Source of the DNA: CAZVPZ01 sp964629245
GTDB lineage: Archaea > Nanohalarchaeota > Nanosalinia > Nanosalinales > Nanosalinaceae
NCBI GenBank assembly: GCA_964629245.1
Contig: CAZVPZ010000028.1
Span: 1-11,142 of the forward strand
DNA: 11,142 nucleotides
Direction of reading: 5' to 3'
Part shown: positions 1 to 5,707 of the stretch, piece after piece
How positions within the stretch are numbered: the stretch's first letter is position 1
How the letters are laid out: each line of letters opens with the position of its first letter
The notes under the pieces: model-generated
Seen by the model: the letters and a program-made list of their open reading frames with translations, nothing else
Databases searched by the model: none
What the model was told of the DNA's origin: nothing
Position numbers and translations under genes: made by a program

Positions 1-1214
1 ACGCCCACAACGATGGTGGTCCTTCCTACGGTGCCGCTTCTGACGCCGACAGGCTGGGATCGGCAGGAGGATACGACACCGACGCTCCCGGCCCGGGGGG
101 AACGGGAGGTGGAAGTGTCTGGATAAAGGCCAACGGACAGCTTACACTCGACGGCAGCGTCCTGGCGAACGGCGAGGACGGGAACGCAGGGGGAGCAGGT
201 GGAGGAGCGGGAGGCAGTGTCAGACTCCAGGCGGATGAGTTCGGCGGCAGCGGGGAGATATGGGCACAGGGAGGAGACAACTCCAATCGTGGAGGGGGAG
301 GAGGGGGAGGAAGAGTCGCCCTTATCAGAAGGACGGGGGCAACTAACCCCTACTATGTGAATGTTTCAGGCGGTTTCAAGGGCAACAGTGGAGAAGACGG
401 CGACCTGGGTAGTCTATACACCGCGCAGAACAATTTTGATGTCGGGATATACGAGGTAGGGTTCTCCGATTCCGAGGACTCGAGAGATGTAGAGGACTAC
501 TTCGAGGGCCTCTCCGGGGACGCGACAGGCGTGATGCTGCCGCTGGGAGGCAAGATAGCCTCGATGAACGAGGAGACTCTGGTACCTGAAAGGCACATGG
601 CCTTCGCCAAGACCCGGGACTACGACACCGACGACTGGAACTCCACCGAAAAAGGTATGGGGCCGTCGGGAGACCCACCAGGAGGACCGACAAACCACGG
701 CTCCTGTTCCGACACAAGCGCCAGTTTCGACCTCGCCACCGACACTGGCACGAAATCACACCAGGTCTGGAACCAGGAGCTGGGCACCACAGCGGCGAAC
801 TGCAAGGGCATCTACGGTCTCAGTATAGACCGGGACGGGGACGGTGACGTTGACTGGGACAATGAGTCGACCTTCCTCAACAACGATGAGATAGTCATAC
901 ACGACAGGAGGTACAAGGTCAAGATATACTCAAGCGACTCCGCAGAGTTCGTCTACCAGGGCAAGAACCCCGAACTTATCCACTACAGGAAATCGTTCGA
1001 GGGGATGGACATAGGGAGGTTCGCGTCCGCAGGCTACGAATCGACTTACAACGTGGACGAGAGGAGGCTGCTCGCAGGAACCATCTACTGGCTCATAGGC
1101 GACAGGAAGAGCTTCGGCGAGAACCGGGATTCCGAGGTCTCCACCACGACCATAGGAAGCGTGAAAAACAACATCTACATGCCCTATGTTATGCACCTGA
1201 GGTGGAAGCGGTGA
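1..1214 (+). CDS. Glycine-rich, probably surface-exposed protein with a Ca-binding-like loop (5' partial)
   Basis: The frame is open from the left window edge (first whole codon at base 3) to TGA at 1212-1214, giving 403 visible residues; the true start lies outside. A GTG at 357 is internal, because the Gly-rich coding pattern continues upstream without a stop. Visible residues 5-110 form imperfect repeats of about 35-40 residues, in which a strand such as GGSVWIKA or GGSVRLQA is followed by Gly/Asn/Asp-rich turns, as in low-complexity beta-rich secreted proteins. Residues 276-287 (828-863) read DRDGDGDVDWDN, an EF-hand or dockerin-like calcium loop with Asp at loop positions 1, 3 and 5 and Gly at 6. 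Two cysteines flank the segment before it. The C-terminal segment (YWLIGDR, then TTTIGSVKNNIYMPY) resembles the ends of archaeal pilin-like proteins, which is inference. The next gene starts inside this stop codon. Function is unknown; a cell-surface or pilus-associated role is likely. Confidence 0.8.
   Translation, partial: AHNDGGPSYGAASDADRLGSAGGYDTDAPGPGGTGGGSVWIKANGQLTLDGSVLANGEDGNAGGAGGGAGGSVRLQADEFGGSGEIWAQGGDNSNRGGGGGGGRVALIRRTGATNPYYVNVSGGFKGNSGEDGDLGSLYTAQNNFDVGIYEVGFSDSEDSRDVEDYFEGLSGDATGVMLPLGGKIASMNEETLVPERHMAFAKTRDYDTDDWNSTEKGMGPSGDPPGGPTNHGSCSDTSASFDLATDTGTKSHQVWNQELGTTAANCKGIYGLSIDRDGDGDVDWDNESTFLNNDEIVIHDRRYKVKIYSSDSAEFVYQGKNPELIHYRKSFEGMDIGRFASAGYESTYNVDERRLLAGTIYWLIGDRKSFGENRDSEVSTTTIGSVKNNIYMPYVMHLRWKR
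291..313 (+). repeat. In-frame 9-bp tandem repeat, homopurine G-rich tract
   Basis: The unit GGAGGGGGA occurs twice in tandem (291-299 and 300-308) followed by a partial copy, all purine on the plus strand. It encodes a run of seven glycines in the Gly-rich protein. The unit is three codons long, so slippage would change glycine number without breaking the frame. The alternating GG and GGGGG runs could also form a two-tetrad G-quadruplex. Confidence 0.6.
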
Positions 1215-1519
1215 AAGGACAGTTCCTCCTGATATCTTCGATAGTCATCGGTGTCATCCTGATAACCACAGCAGCCACTATCAACAGGATAAATGCGAAA
1301 GAGTTCAGCAGCGACCTTGAGGCATACGATGTCGACGCTCTCCGGGAGGAGGCGCAGAAAGTCAGCATGGCCGACGCCAAGGAAAGGGAGAACTTCCATC
1401 GTCTGGTCAACATGCTTGAACCATACAGGACCGAAAGCTCTTTCTGGGGTTCCCAGACCTGCTTCAACGTCAGTCTTCAGAAGTCGGACGCCCGGCTTCG
1501 CATGAAATGCATACCCTAG
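1211..1519 (+). CDS. Small pilin-like, membrane-anchored protein
   Basis: This protein of 102 residues starts at GTG 1211, which overlaps the TGA of the preceding gene (GTGA), a normal arrangement for translational coupling. A GTG at 1202 is also in frame but would add three residues ahead of the motif. The N-terminus MKGQFLLISS followed by a hydrophobic stretch to about residue 20 resembles an archaeal class III (type IV pilin-like) signal peptide, with Lys-Gly-Gln at the expected peptidase site. The usual glutamate at mature position 5 is absent, so processing is uncertain and the segment could be a plain membrane anchor. The rest is hydrophilic and partly helical, ending in a short domain with two cysteines (QTCFNVSL and MKCIP) that could form a disulfide outside the cell. 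It is probably a minor pilin-like partner of the upstream protein. Its stop codon overlaps the stop of the convergent rfcL. Confidence 0.75.
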   Translation: MKGQFLLISSIVIGVILITTAATINRINAKEFSSDLEAYDVDALREEAQKVSMADAKERENFHRLVNMLEPYRTESSFWGSQTCFNVSLQKSDARLRMKCIP

Positions 1520-2700
1520 AAAGCCTCTATGAACTCGACCTCTTCGTCAGTCAGATCAAGCTGGGACTGGAGATCGGGGTTCTGCTCCAGTAACAGTGCG
1601 AGGAAGGGGAGACTCTGCTTTGATTCCCGGATAGAGATGTGGAGCCTGTCGCCTACCTTCGAACCTATCTGCTCCATGGTGTTCCTGGCGGCGCGTGATG
1701 CCCCCATCCGGCGTATCTTGGACGGGTACTGGTACTTGGTCCAGCCCTCGTACTTCTCCTCCTTGCTCAACGCAACACCCACCGTGGAGAAGAGGTAGAC
1801 GTACTTCAGCAGCTTCCAGTTCATCGCCCTCCTTATACGGCCGTTGAACAGGTCGGCCTTCGAGATGTAGTTGTAAGCTCCCGCAACGTCCTCCGACTTC
1901 CTGTACTCCCGGGGGACGTTCTCACGGACCCACTGGAGAAACGTATCAGGGTCCTCTGCCAGGTTCTCAGTGGCCTGATTCGCCGTGGAAGCGGTCGATG
2001 TCTTGAATACCATCTTCAGCGCCTCGAAGATATCCTGCTCCTTGTCCCTGTAGCCAAGCGCGTCGAGATCCTGCTTCGTGAGCCTGTCCTTGCCAAGTGC
2101 GACCGACTCTAGGTCGTTTATCGCCGACCTCATCTGTCCTCCCGAACGTCGGGCGATACTCTTCACAGCGTCCTCCTCGTACTCTATTCCCTCGCTTTCA
2201 AGTATCTGCTTCAGGTGTGCGTGGATCGAATTTGTGTGGACTGAATCAAGCTTTACGAGCTTCGACTTCTCCCTTAGTGACCGGATAGTAGAATCGTATG
2301 CGTCGTTCGCCGTCATTATCACGGGAAAACGGGACTCGTCCACTATCCGCTTGAGTTCCTGTGTCCCGCCCCTGTCTGTTGAGGCCATCCCGTCAACCTC
2401 GTCTATAAGTATCAGCTTCTTGCCGCCGAAAAAGGATTCCTGGCGGGTCGCCTCCTTTAACTCGCTCTTCAGCTTGTCTTTCGTCCTGACATCGCTTGCG
2501 TTGGTCTCCACCAGCTCGTAGCCAAGGTCCTTTGCCAGCGCCTCCACCAGCGAGGTCTTGCCGGTCCCAGCCTGGCCGTGAAGCAGCACCGGCTTTTCGC
2601 CCGGTTCCCAGCCGTCTACCCACTCCTTCAGCTGCTTTTTCTGTTTCGAGGCGCCGCGGTATTCATCGAGCGACTCCGGACGGTATTTCTGTACCCACAT
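1516..2700 (-). CDS. rfcL: Replication factor C large subunit (clamp loader)
   Basis: This 394-residue AAA+ ATPase is the large subunit of the archaeal clamp loader. With RFC-S it opens the PCNA ring and loads it on primed DNA. The N-terminus MWVQKYRPES is the family signature and fixes the start at 2700; a GTG 29 codons upstream is in frame but adds a non-conserved Leu/Arg-rich tail that runs through the palindrome. Walker A is GQAGTGKT (42-49), Walker B LILIDEVDG (97-104), and sensor 1 is near VIMTAND. The C-terminal half has the helical collar-type sequence. The protein ends DEEVEFIEAF, and I see no C-terminal PCNA-interacting (PIP) box or the basic/acidic tail found in many archaeal RFC-L proteins, so it is shorter than typical. 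No convincing TATA box lies at the leaderless distance, so cotranscription with rfcS upstream is likely. Confidence 0.95.
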   Translation of the reverse strand: MWVQKYRPESLDEYRGASKQKKQLKEWVDGWEPGEKPVLLHGQAGTGKTSLVEALAKDLGYELVETNASDVRTKDKLKSELKEATRQESFFGGKKLILIDEVDGMASTDRGGTQELKRIVDESRFPVIMTANDAYDSTIRSLREKSKLVKLDSVHTNSIHAHLKQILESEGIEYEEDAVKSIARRSGGQMRSAINDLESVALGKDRLTKQDLDALGYRDKEQDIFEALKMVFKTSTASTANQATENLAEDPDTFLQWVRENVPREYRKSEDVAGAYNYISKADLFNGRIRRAMNWKLLKYVYLFSTVGVALSKEEKYEGWTKYQYPSKIRRMGASRAARNTMEQIGSKVGDRLHISIRESKQSLPFLALLLEQNPDLQSQLDLTDEEVEFIEAF

Positions 2701-2738
2701 GAGTTTAATGCACCTTTCCTGCGAAAAGAGTGTTGAGA

Positions 2739-2762
2739 GCAGACTTCTCAGGAGAAGTCTGC
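2739..2762. repeat. Perfect palindrome, 11-bp arms, in the rfcS-rfcL gap
   Basis: GCAGACTTCTC (2739-2749) and its exact reverse complement GAGAAGTCTGC (2752-2762) are separated by AG. It lies in the 126-bp gap after the rfcS stop and 38 bp before the rfcL start. In the mRNA direction it would form a strong hairpin, followed about 11 nt later by a short T run (CTTTTC). It could be a partial terminator or attenuator that sets the RFC-S to RFC-L ratio, a processing site, or a binding site for a dimeric regulator. The structure is seen directly; the role is inference. Confidence 0.75.
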
Positions 2763-2826
2763 GACGCTCCACATCCTGCAATAACACGCTCTGAGAATGC
2801 GTTCCGGAATCTGGCTTTTGACAGCA

Positions 2827-3777
2827 TTATTTTTCCTCCAGGTCAGCGATGTGGGCGAGCAGTGCCTCTATCTGGATGTCGTCGGTCCCACCTTCCGCTA
2901 TCCTGAACTCGTACTCCGCCAGGTTCTCTATGACCTCCAGCTTCCCCTCGTCGCTGATATCCAGGTCGAAGAGTTCCCTGTGTATCGAACCTATAACGTC
3001 CTGACCGTCGAGGCCGCGCTCGATCATCAGCTCGGAGAGCGTGTCCCTAGCATCCATGAAGTTGCCCTCCAGCGCGTTGTCAAGCACCTCATTCACTTCG
3101 TCCGGGCGGAGTGACGCAGCAGCGGAATAGATGTCCTCCTCTTCGATCCTGTCCTTCTGGATAGCCGCGGTCTGAAGTATGTTGGTGACGCGGCGCAAAT
3201 CCCCGCCGACCACGCGGAGAATTGCGTCAACCGCGTCTTCACTTATCTCGAAGTCCTCGCCATCGGCTATCCTGTCTATGTATTCTTCCACGTCTCCATC
3301 TTCCAGCCTGTTGAACCGGAAGACCGCGCAACGTGACTGGATGGGGTCTATGATCTTCGAAGAATAGTTGCATGAGAGAACGAACCTACAGTTCTCGGTG
3401 TAGCGCTCCATGGTACGCCTGAGAGCCTGCTGGGCGTCACTGGTCAGCGCGTCAGCCTCGTCGAGAAATATTATCTTGTATTCAGCGTTCACAGGCTTGG
3501 TGCGTGCGAAATCCTTTATCTTCTCCCGGACAACATCAATACCGCGGTCGTCGCTGGCATTTGTCTCCATGAAGTTCTGCTTCCATTTGTCGCCGTAGAG
3601 GTCCTTGGCGAGCGCTATAGCGCTGGTGGTCTTTCCTGTTCCTGCGGGACCCGCGAACAGAAGATGGGGAACGGACTCCTCCTCAACGAAGGCCTCCAGC
3701 CGCTCGATTATCTCCTCTTGACCCACCACCTCGTCAAGCGTGTCAGGCCTGTATTTTTCCGTCCAGACGTCTATCAT
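2827..3777 (-). CDS. rfcS: Replication factor C small subunit (clamp loader)
   Basis: This 316-residue AAA+ ATPase is the small subunit of the PCNA clamp loader, usually present in several copies per RFC complex. The N-terminus MIDVWTEKYRPDTLDEVVGQ is the RFC box and supports the start at 3777. Walker A is GPAGTGKT (43-50). Walker B ends in DEAD (106-109). Sensor 1 lies in FVLSCNYSSKI. The SRC motif at 148-150 supplies the arginine finger that acts on the neighbouring subunit. The C-terminal third is the collar domain, of normal length (family about 315-330). No intein interrupts the Walker A region, a site where some archaeal RFC genes carry one. It is first in an rfcS-rfcL pair on the minus strand and diverges from the AK6-type kinase. 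It has its own TATA-like box and a strong Shine-Dalgarno site. Confidence 0.97.
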   Translation of the reverse strand: MIDVWTEKYRPDTLDEVVGQEEIIERLEAFVEEESVPHLLFAGPAGTGKTTSAIALAKDLYGDKWKQNFMETNASDDRGIDVVREKIKDFARTKPVNAEYKIIFLDEADALTSDAQQALRRTMERYTENCRFVLSCNYSSKIIDPIQSRCAVFRFNRLEDGDVEEYIDRIADGEDFEISEDAVDAILRVVGGDLRRVTNILQTAAIQKDRIEEEDIYSAAASLRPDEVNEVLDNALEGNFMDARDTLSELMIERGLDGQDVIGSIHRELFDLDISDEGKLEVIENLAEYEFRIAEGGTDDIQIEALLAHIADLEEK

Positions 3778-3784
3778 CAGTTTT

Positions 3785-3790
3785 ACCTCC
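3785..3790 (-). promoter_or_regulatory. Strong Shine-Dalgarno site of rfcS
   Basis: On the minus strand this reads GGAGGT, with 7 bases between it and the rfcS ATG. It is the only clear SD site at a confidently placed start in this window, which sets rfcS apart from the apparently leaderless genes around it. Confidence 0.8.
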
Positions 3791-3813
3791 TGAAAATCAA
3801 TCCGGAAAACAAG

Positions 3814-3821
3814 CTTTTATT
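3814..3821 (-). promoter_or_regulatory. TATA-like box of rfcS
   Basis: AATAAAAG on the minus strand is centred about 40 bp before the rfcS ATG. A start site about 26 bp downstream would give a leader of roughly 14 nt, just long enough to hold the SD site at 3785-3790. The position fits archaeal TBP-dependent promoters; transcription itself is not shown. Confidence 0.5.
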
Positions 3822-3838
3822 CTTTGAGCAGGGTCCGC

Positions 3839-3910
3839 ACACCGGATATCGTATTACAAAAATTCGACTATAGCCACATATATGTAATTATGTATTACAA
3901 AAACCGGTGT
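3839..3910. repeat. Direct and inverted repeat cluster in the rfcS/AK6 divergent region
   Basis: GTATTACAAAAA occurs twice as an exact 12-bp direct repeat (3851-3862 and 3892-3903). The second copy also pairs with TGTAAT at 3883-3888 to make an inverted repeat, TGTAAT-5 bp-ATTACA (3883-3899). The whole cluster is flanked by ACACCGG (3839-3845) and its reverse complement CCGGTGT (3904-3910). It surrounds the likely TATA box of the AK6-type gene, so an operator is plausible. The repeats are seen directly; regulation is inferred. The rest of this 172-bp gap shows no gene. Confidence 0.55.
3877..3884 (+). promoter_or_regulatory. Candidate TATA box of the AK6-type kinase gene
   Basis: CATATATG lies in a strongly AT-rich patch. 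A start site about 26 bp downstream would leave a leader of roughly 40 nt before the ATG at 3950, in which I see no clear SD site. No better box occurs at the leaderless distance, so the promoter assignment is tentative. Confidence 0.35.
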
Positions 3911-3949
3911 TTCCGAAGCTTCTTAGATGTAGGTCCAGCTCTAGAAAAC

Positions 3950-4450
3950 ATGATAGTCGCGCTGACCGGGACTCCCGGGACCGGAAAGAGTTCGGTCGCA
4001 GAGCAACTTGAAGGGTTCGACACTCTGGACCTTACCGGTTTCGTGAAGGACAGAGGCCTCGGCATCGAGGAAGAAGAGTTCGAGGTGGATGTCGATGCTA
4101 TGGTAGAGGCACTGGAAGAGGAGCTTGAGCGACGCAGGGACGTGGTAATCGAGGGTCACCTGTCCCATCACTTCCCGGCCGACGTATGCGTCGTCCTCAG
4201 GACGCGGCCGGACGTGCTCCGCGAAAGGCTGGAACAGAGAGGCTACGACACGGAGAAGATAGAGGAGAACGTGGAGGCAGAGGCCCTTGACGCGGTTTTG
4301 ACCGAGGCGGTGGAGTCACAGGAAACAGTAATCGAAATAGACACAACGGGAAAGACCCCGGTAGAGACCGCAGAAGAGCTGGAAGGAAAAGTTGAGAAAG
4401 GGATTTCCGATTACGGCAGTATCGACTGGAGCGACTATCTCGTGGAATAG
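3950..4450 (+). CDS. AK6/Fap7-type adenylate kinase family NTPase
   Basis: This 166-residue P-loop protein belongs to the archaeal/eukaryotic AK6 (Fap7, hCINAP) family, cytosolic NTPases/adenylate kinases that in studied relatives act with ribosomal protein uS11 in small-subunit maturation. The N-terminus MIVALTGTPGTGKSS holds Walker A (GTPGTGKS, 7-14). The family motif VIEGHLSHHF (66-75) follows, then VVLRTRP and RERLEQRGY of the lid region, and the ending IDWSDYLVE is typical of close archaeal relatives. ATG 3950 places the P-loop at the usual distance from the N-terminus. The frame stays open upstream to 3824, but that segment reads through the AT-rich promoter and repeats and shows no domain. 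The sequence is very acidic, especially residues 36-62. Its stop is 6 bp from the stop of the convergent thioredoxin gene. Confidence 0.93.
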   Translation: MIVALTGTPGTGKSSVAEQLEGFDTLDLTGFVKDRGLGIEEEEFEVDVDAMVEALEEELERRRDVVIEGHLSHHFPADVCVVLRTRPDVLRERLEQRGYDTEKIEENVEAEALDAVLTEAVESQETVIEIDTTGKTPVETAEELEGKVEKGISDYGSIDWSDYLVE

Positions 4451-4456
4451 AAACAC

Positions 4457-4768
4457 TTACCGGTTCTTCTCTATGAACTTCTCCAGCTCTTTCTTCGACA
4501 TCGCTCCAGCGCTTCTCGCGACTTCTTCCCCGTTCTTGATCATCAGCGTGGTAGGTAAAGCGCGGACACCCATATCTGTCCCGAGCTCCTGGTGCTCTTC
4601 CATGTCAACGCTACCGAAGTTGATGACTTCCTCCTCTTCAGATACCTCTTCGAAGATAGGGGAGTACTTCTCACACGGGTGGCACCATTCAGCCCAGAAA
4701 TCCAGCAGCCACGTCTCATCCGAGTTTTTGATCTCTTCCATCCTGTCGGGATCGATGTCCTCTGGCAT
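4457..4768 (-). CDS. Small thioredoxin with WCHPC active site
   Basis: This 103-residue single-domain thioredoxin fold is presumably a cytosolic dithiol-disulfide reductant. No signal peptide or membrane segment is visible. The active site is WCHPC (28-32) in the context LLDFWAEWCHPCEKYSPIF; the usual thioredoxin has WCGPC. The cis-proline is present as LPTT (Pro 72), and the C-terminal strand and helix are intact, so the fold is complete. Histidine between the cysteines next to proline should raise the redox potential compared with Gly-Pro (inference from known thioredoxin/DsbA loop variants). The gene lies 48 bp downstream of the MscS gene on the same strand, but has its own TATA-like box at a leaderless distance, so it is probably transcribed independently. 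It converges on the AK6-type gene with a 6-bp gap. Confidence 0.93.
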   Translation of the reverse strand: MPEDIDPDRMEEIKNSDETWLLDFWAEWCHPCEKYSPIFEEVSEEEEVINFGSVDMEEHQELGTDMGVRALPTTLMIKNGEEVARSAGAMSKKELEKFIEKNR

Positions 4769-4789
4769 GACCCCAAATTCTCTCCAATA

Positions 4790-4797
4790 CTTAATAA
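4790..4797 (-). promoter_or_regulatory. TATA box of the thioredoxin gene (leaderless)
   Basis: TTATTAAG on the minus strand is centred about 25.5 bp before the ATG at 4768. Transcription would begin at or next to the start codon. The GGGGT just before the ATG is too close to serve as a normal SD site. Confidence 0.6.
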
Positions 4798-4816
4798 GAA
4801 ACCGGTGGTCGCGAGG

Positions 4817-5653
4817 TTACTCCTCGTTTAAGAATACCGTCCTTATCGGGAACGGGATGTCTATATCCGCCCCGTCATACCGCTCCTTGACTCCCTGCGT
4901 GACCTCGGAAGAAGCCTCAAGCATCTTCCCTCGCTTTGGCTTCGTCCAGCACCTCAGCTTCAGGTTGACACTTGAACCTCCTAGCTCGTCAACAAGGACC
5001 TGTGGCTCCGGCGTGTCGTGTACGTTTTCCGCGTTCATCATAGTTTCCATCGCGAGCTCCTTCGCCTTCTCTATGTCATCTCCGTAACCTACGCCAACTA
5101 TGACGTCGAACCGGCGCTGATCATAGGCAGTGTCGTTGATAACAGTACCGTTGTAGAGCGTCGAGTTGGGTACGATCACCTTCCTGCCGTCGTATGTCTT
5201 TATCTCGGTCGCGCGGACCTGGATGTCTTTCACCGTTCCGGCCTCTCCCGCCACCTCTATCTGGTCGCCTATCTTGAAGGGCTGGTAGACGAGGATGAAG
5301 ATGCCTGATATGAAGTTGGCTATCATGTCCTTCAGGGCGAAAGATATCCCGAGACCTATCAGCCCTACAGAGGCTCCAAGCGCGGAAAGCGGGACTCCGA
5401 AGACCCCCAGGACTGCGACGGAGGTAAGGCTGTATATAAGGTACCTGGAGACTTTCTGCGCGCTAACGGCGGCATGAGGGTCTCCACCCCTCTTCTCGAC
5501 CCCCCGCGCGATCATCTTGTTCGAGAGCCTGTTCAGCACCCAGCCCGCCAGAATCACTGCCAGGGCCCAGCCGACGGTCAGCATGCTTATCTCTACACCC
5601 AGGCTGGAGGGCAGAGAACCCAGCCGCCCTGTTATCGCGGAGAGAGAGGCCAT
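4817..5653 (-). CDS. mscS: MscS-family small-conductance mechanosensitive channel
   Basis: This 278-residue membrane channel opens under membrane tension and releases solutes on osmotic downshift. Hydrophobic segments lie at about 22-42, 70-87 and 88-122. The third is the pore-lining helix in classical form: LGASVGLIGLGISFALKD, then NFISGIFIL. The conserved beta domain follows (KIGDQIEV, 127-134; AGTVKDIQVRATEI; VPNSTLYNGTVIN), then the cytoplasmic alpha/beta domain with GVGYGDDIEKA. Length is close to E. coli MscS (286), so this is a minimal member without extra domains. The start at ATG 5653 leaves a short N-terminal tail before TM1 and is supported by a TATA box 27 bp upstream. That box lies midway between this gene and the divergent E1-like gene. 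The thioredoxin gene follows on the same strand. Confidence 0.95.
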   Translation of the reverse strand: MASLSAITGRLGSLPSSLGVEISMLTVGWALAVILAGWVLNRLSNKMIARGVEKRGGDPHAAVSAQKVSRYLIYSLTSVAVLGVFGVPLSALGASVGLIGLGISFALKDMIANFISGIFILVYQPFKIGDQIEVAGEAGTVKDIQVRATEIKTYDGRKVIVPNSTLYNGTVINDTAYDQRRFDVIVGVGYGDDIEKAKELAMETMMNAENVHDTPEPQVLVDELGGSSVNLKLRCWTKPKRGKMLEASSEVTQGVKERYDGADIDIPFPIRTVFLNEE

Positions 5654-5675
5654 ACAGGTTTTTACTCCCTGAGAA

Positions 5676-5685
5676 GTTTAATAAC
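5676..5685. promoter_or_regulatory. Single TATA box shared by divergent mscS and E1-like genes
   Basis: GTTTAATAAC (GTTATTAAAC on the minus strand) has symmetric GTT/AAC ends. Its centre, 5680.5, is exactly midway between the first base of the mscS start (5653) and of the E1-like GTG start (5708), 27.5 bp from each. Only 54 bp separate the two start codons and I see no second TATA-like site. The distances fit leaderless transcription in both directions from one TBP site. The geometry is seen directly; bidirectional use is inferred. Confidence 0.65.
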
Positions 5686-5707
5686 CTTTGAAAGGGACTG
5701 GTTTGTC

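Noticed and set aside
26..286. Minus-strand open frame rich in proline, serine and alanine
   Set aside because: It is the complement of the glycine-rich coding region; the composition mirrors GGN codons and shows no domain.
2701..2787. 29-codon N-terminal extension of rfcL from an upstream GTG
   Set aside because: RFC-L proteins begin at or near the MWVQKYRP-type motif; the extension is Leu/Arg-rich, unconserved in appearance, and translates the palindrome.
2802..2809. TTCCGGAA 8-bp palindrome downstream of rfcS
   Set aside because: It is short enough to arise by chance and has no second copy nearby that would suggest an operator.
3824..3949. N-terminal extension of the AK6-type kinase
   Set aside because: The P-loop normally starts within about 10 residues of the N-terminus; the extension runs through AT-rich promoter DNA and repeats.
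4392..5087. 231-codon serine-rich plus-strand open frame
   Set aside because: It is antisense to thioredoxin and mscS, which have clear domains; its serine-rich composition is a shadow effect.
5474..5707. 78-codon upstream extension of the E1-like gene
   Set aside because: It lies antisense to the mscS coding region and across the shared promoter, and has no family match; GTG 5708 fits both protein and TATA spacing.
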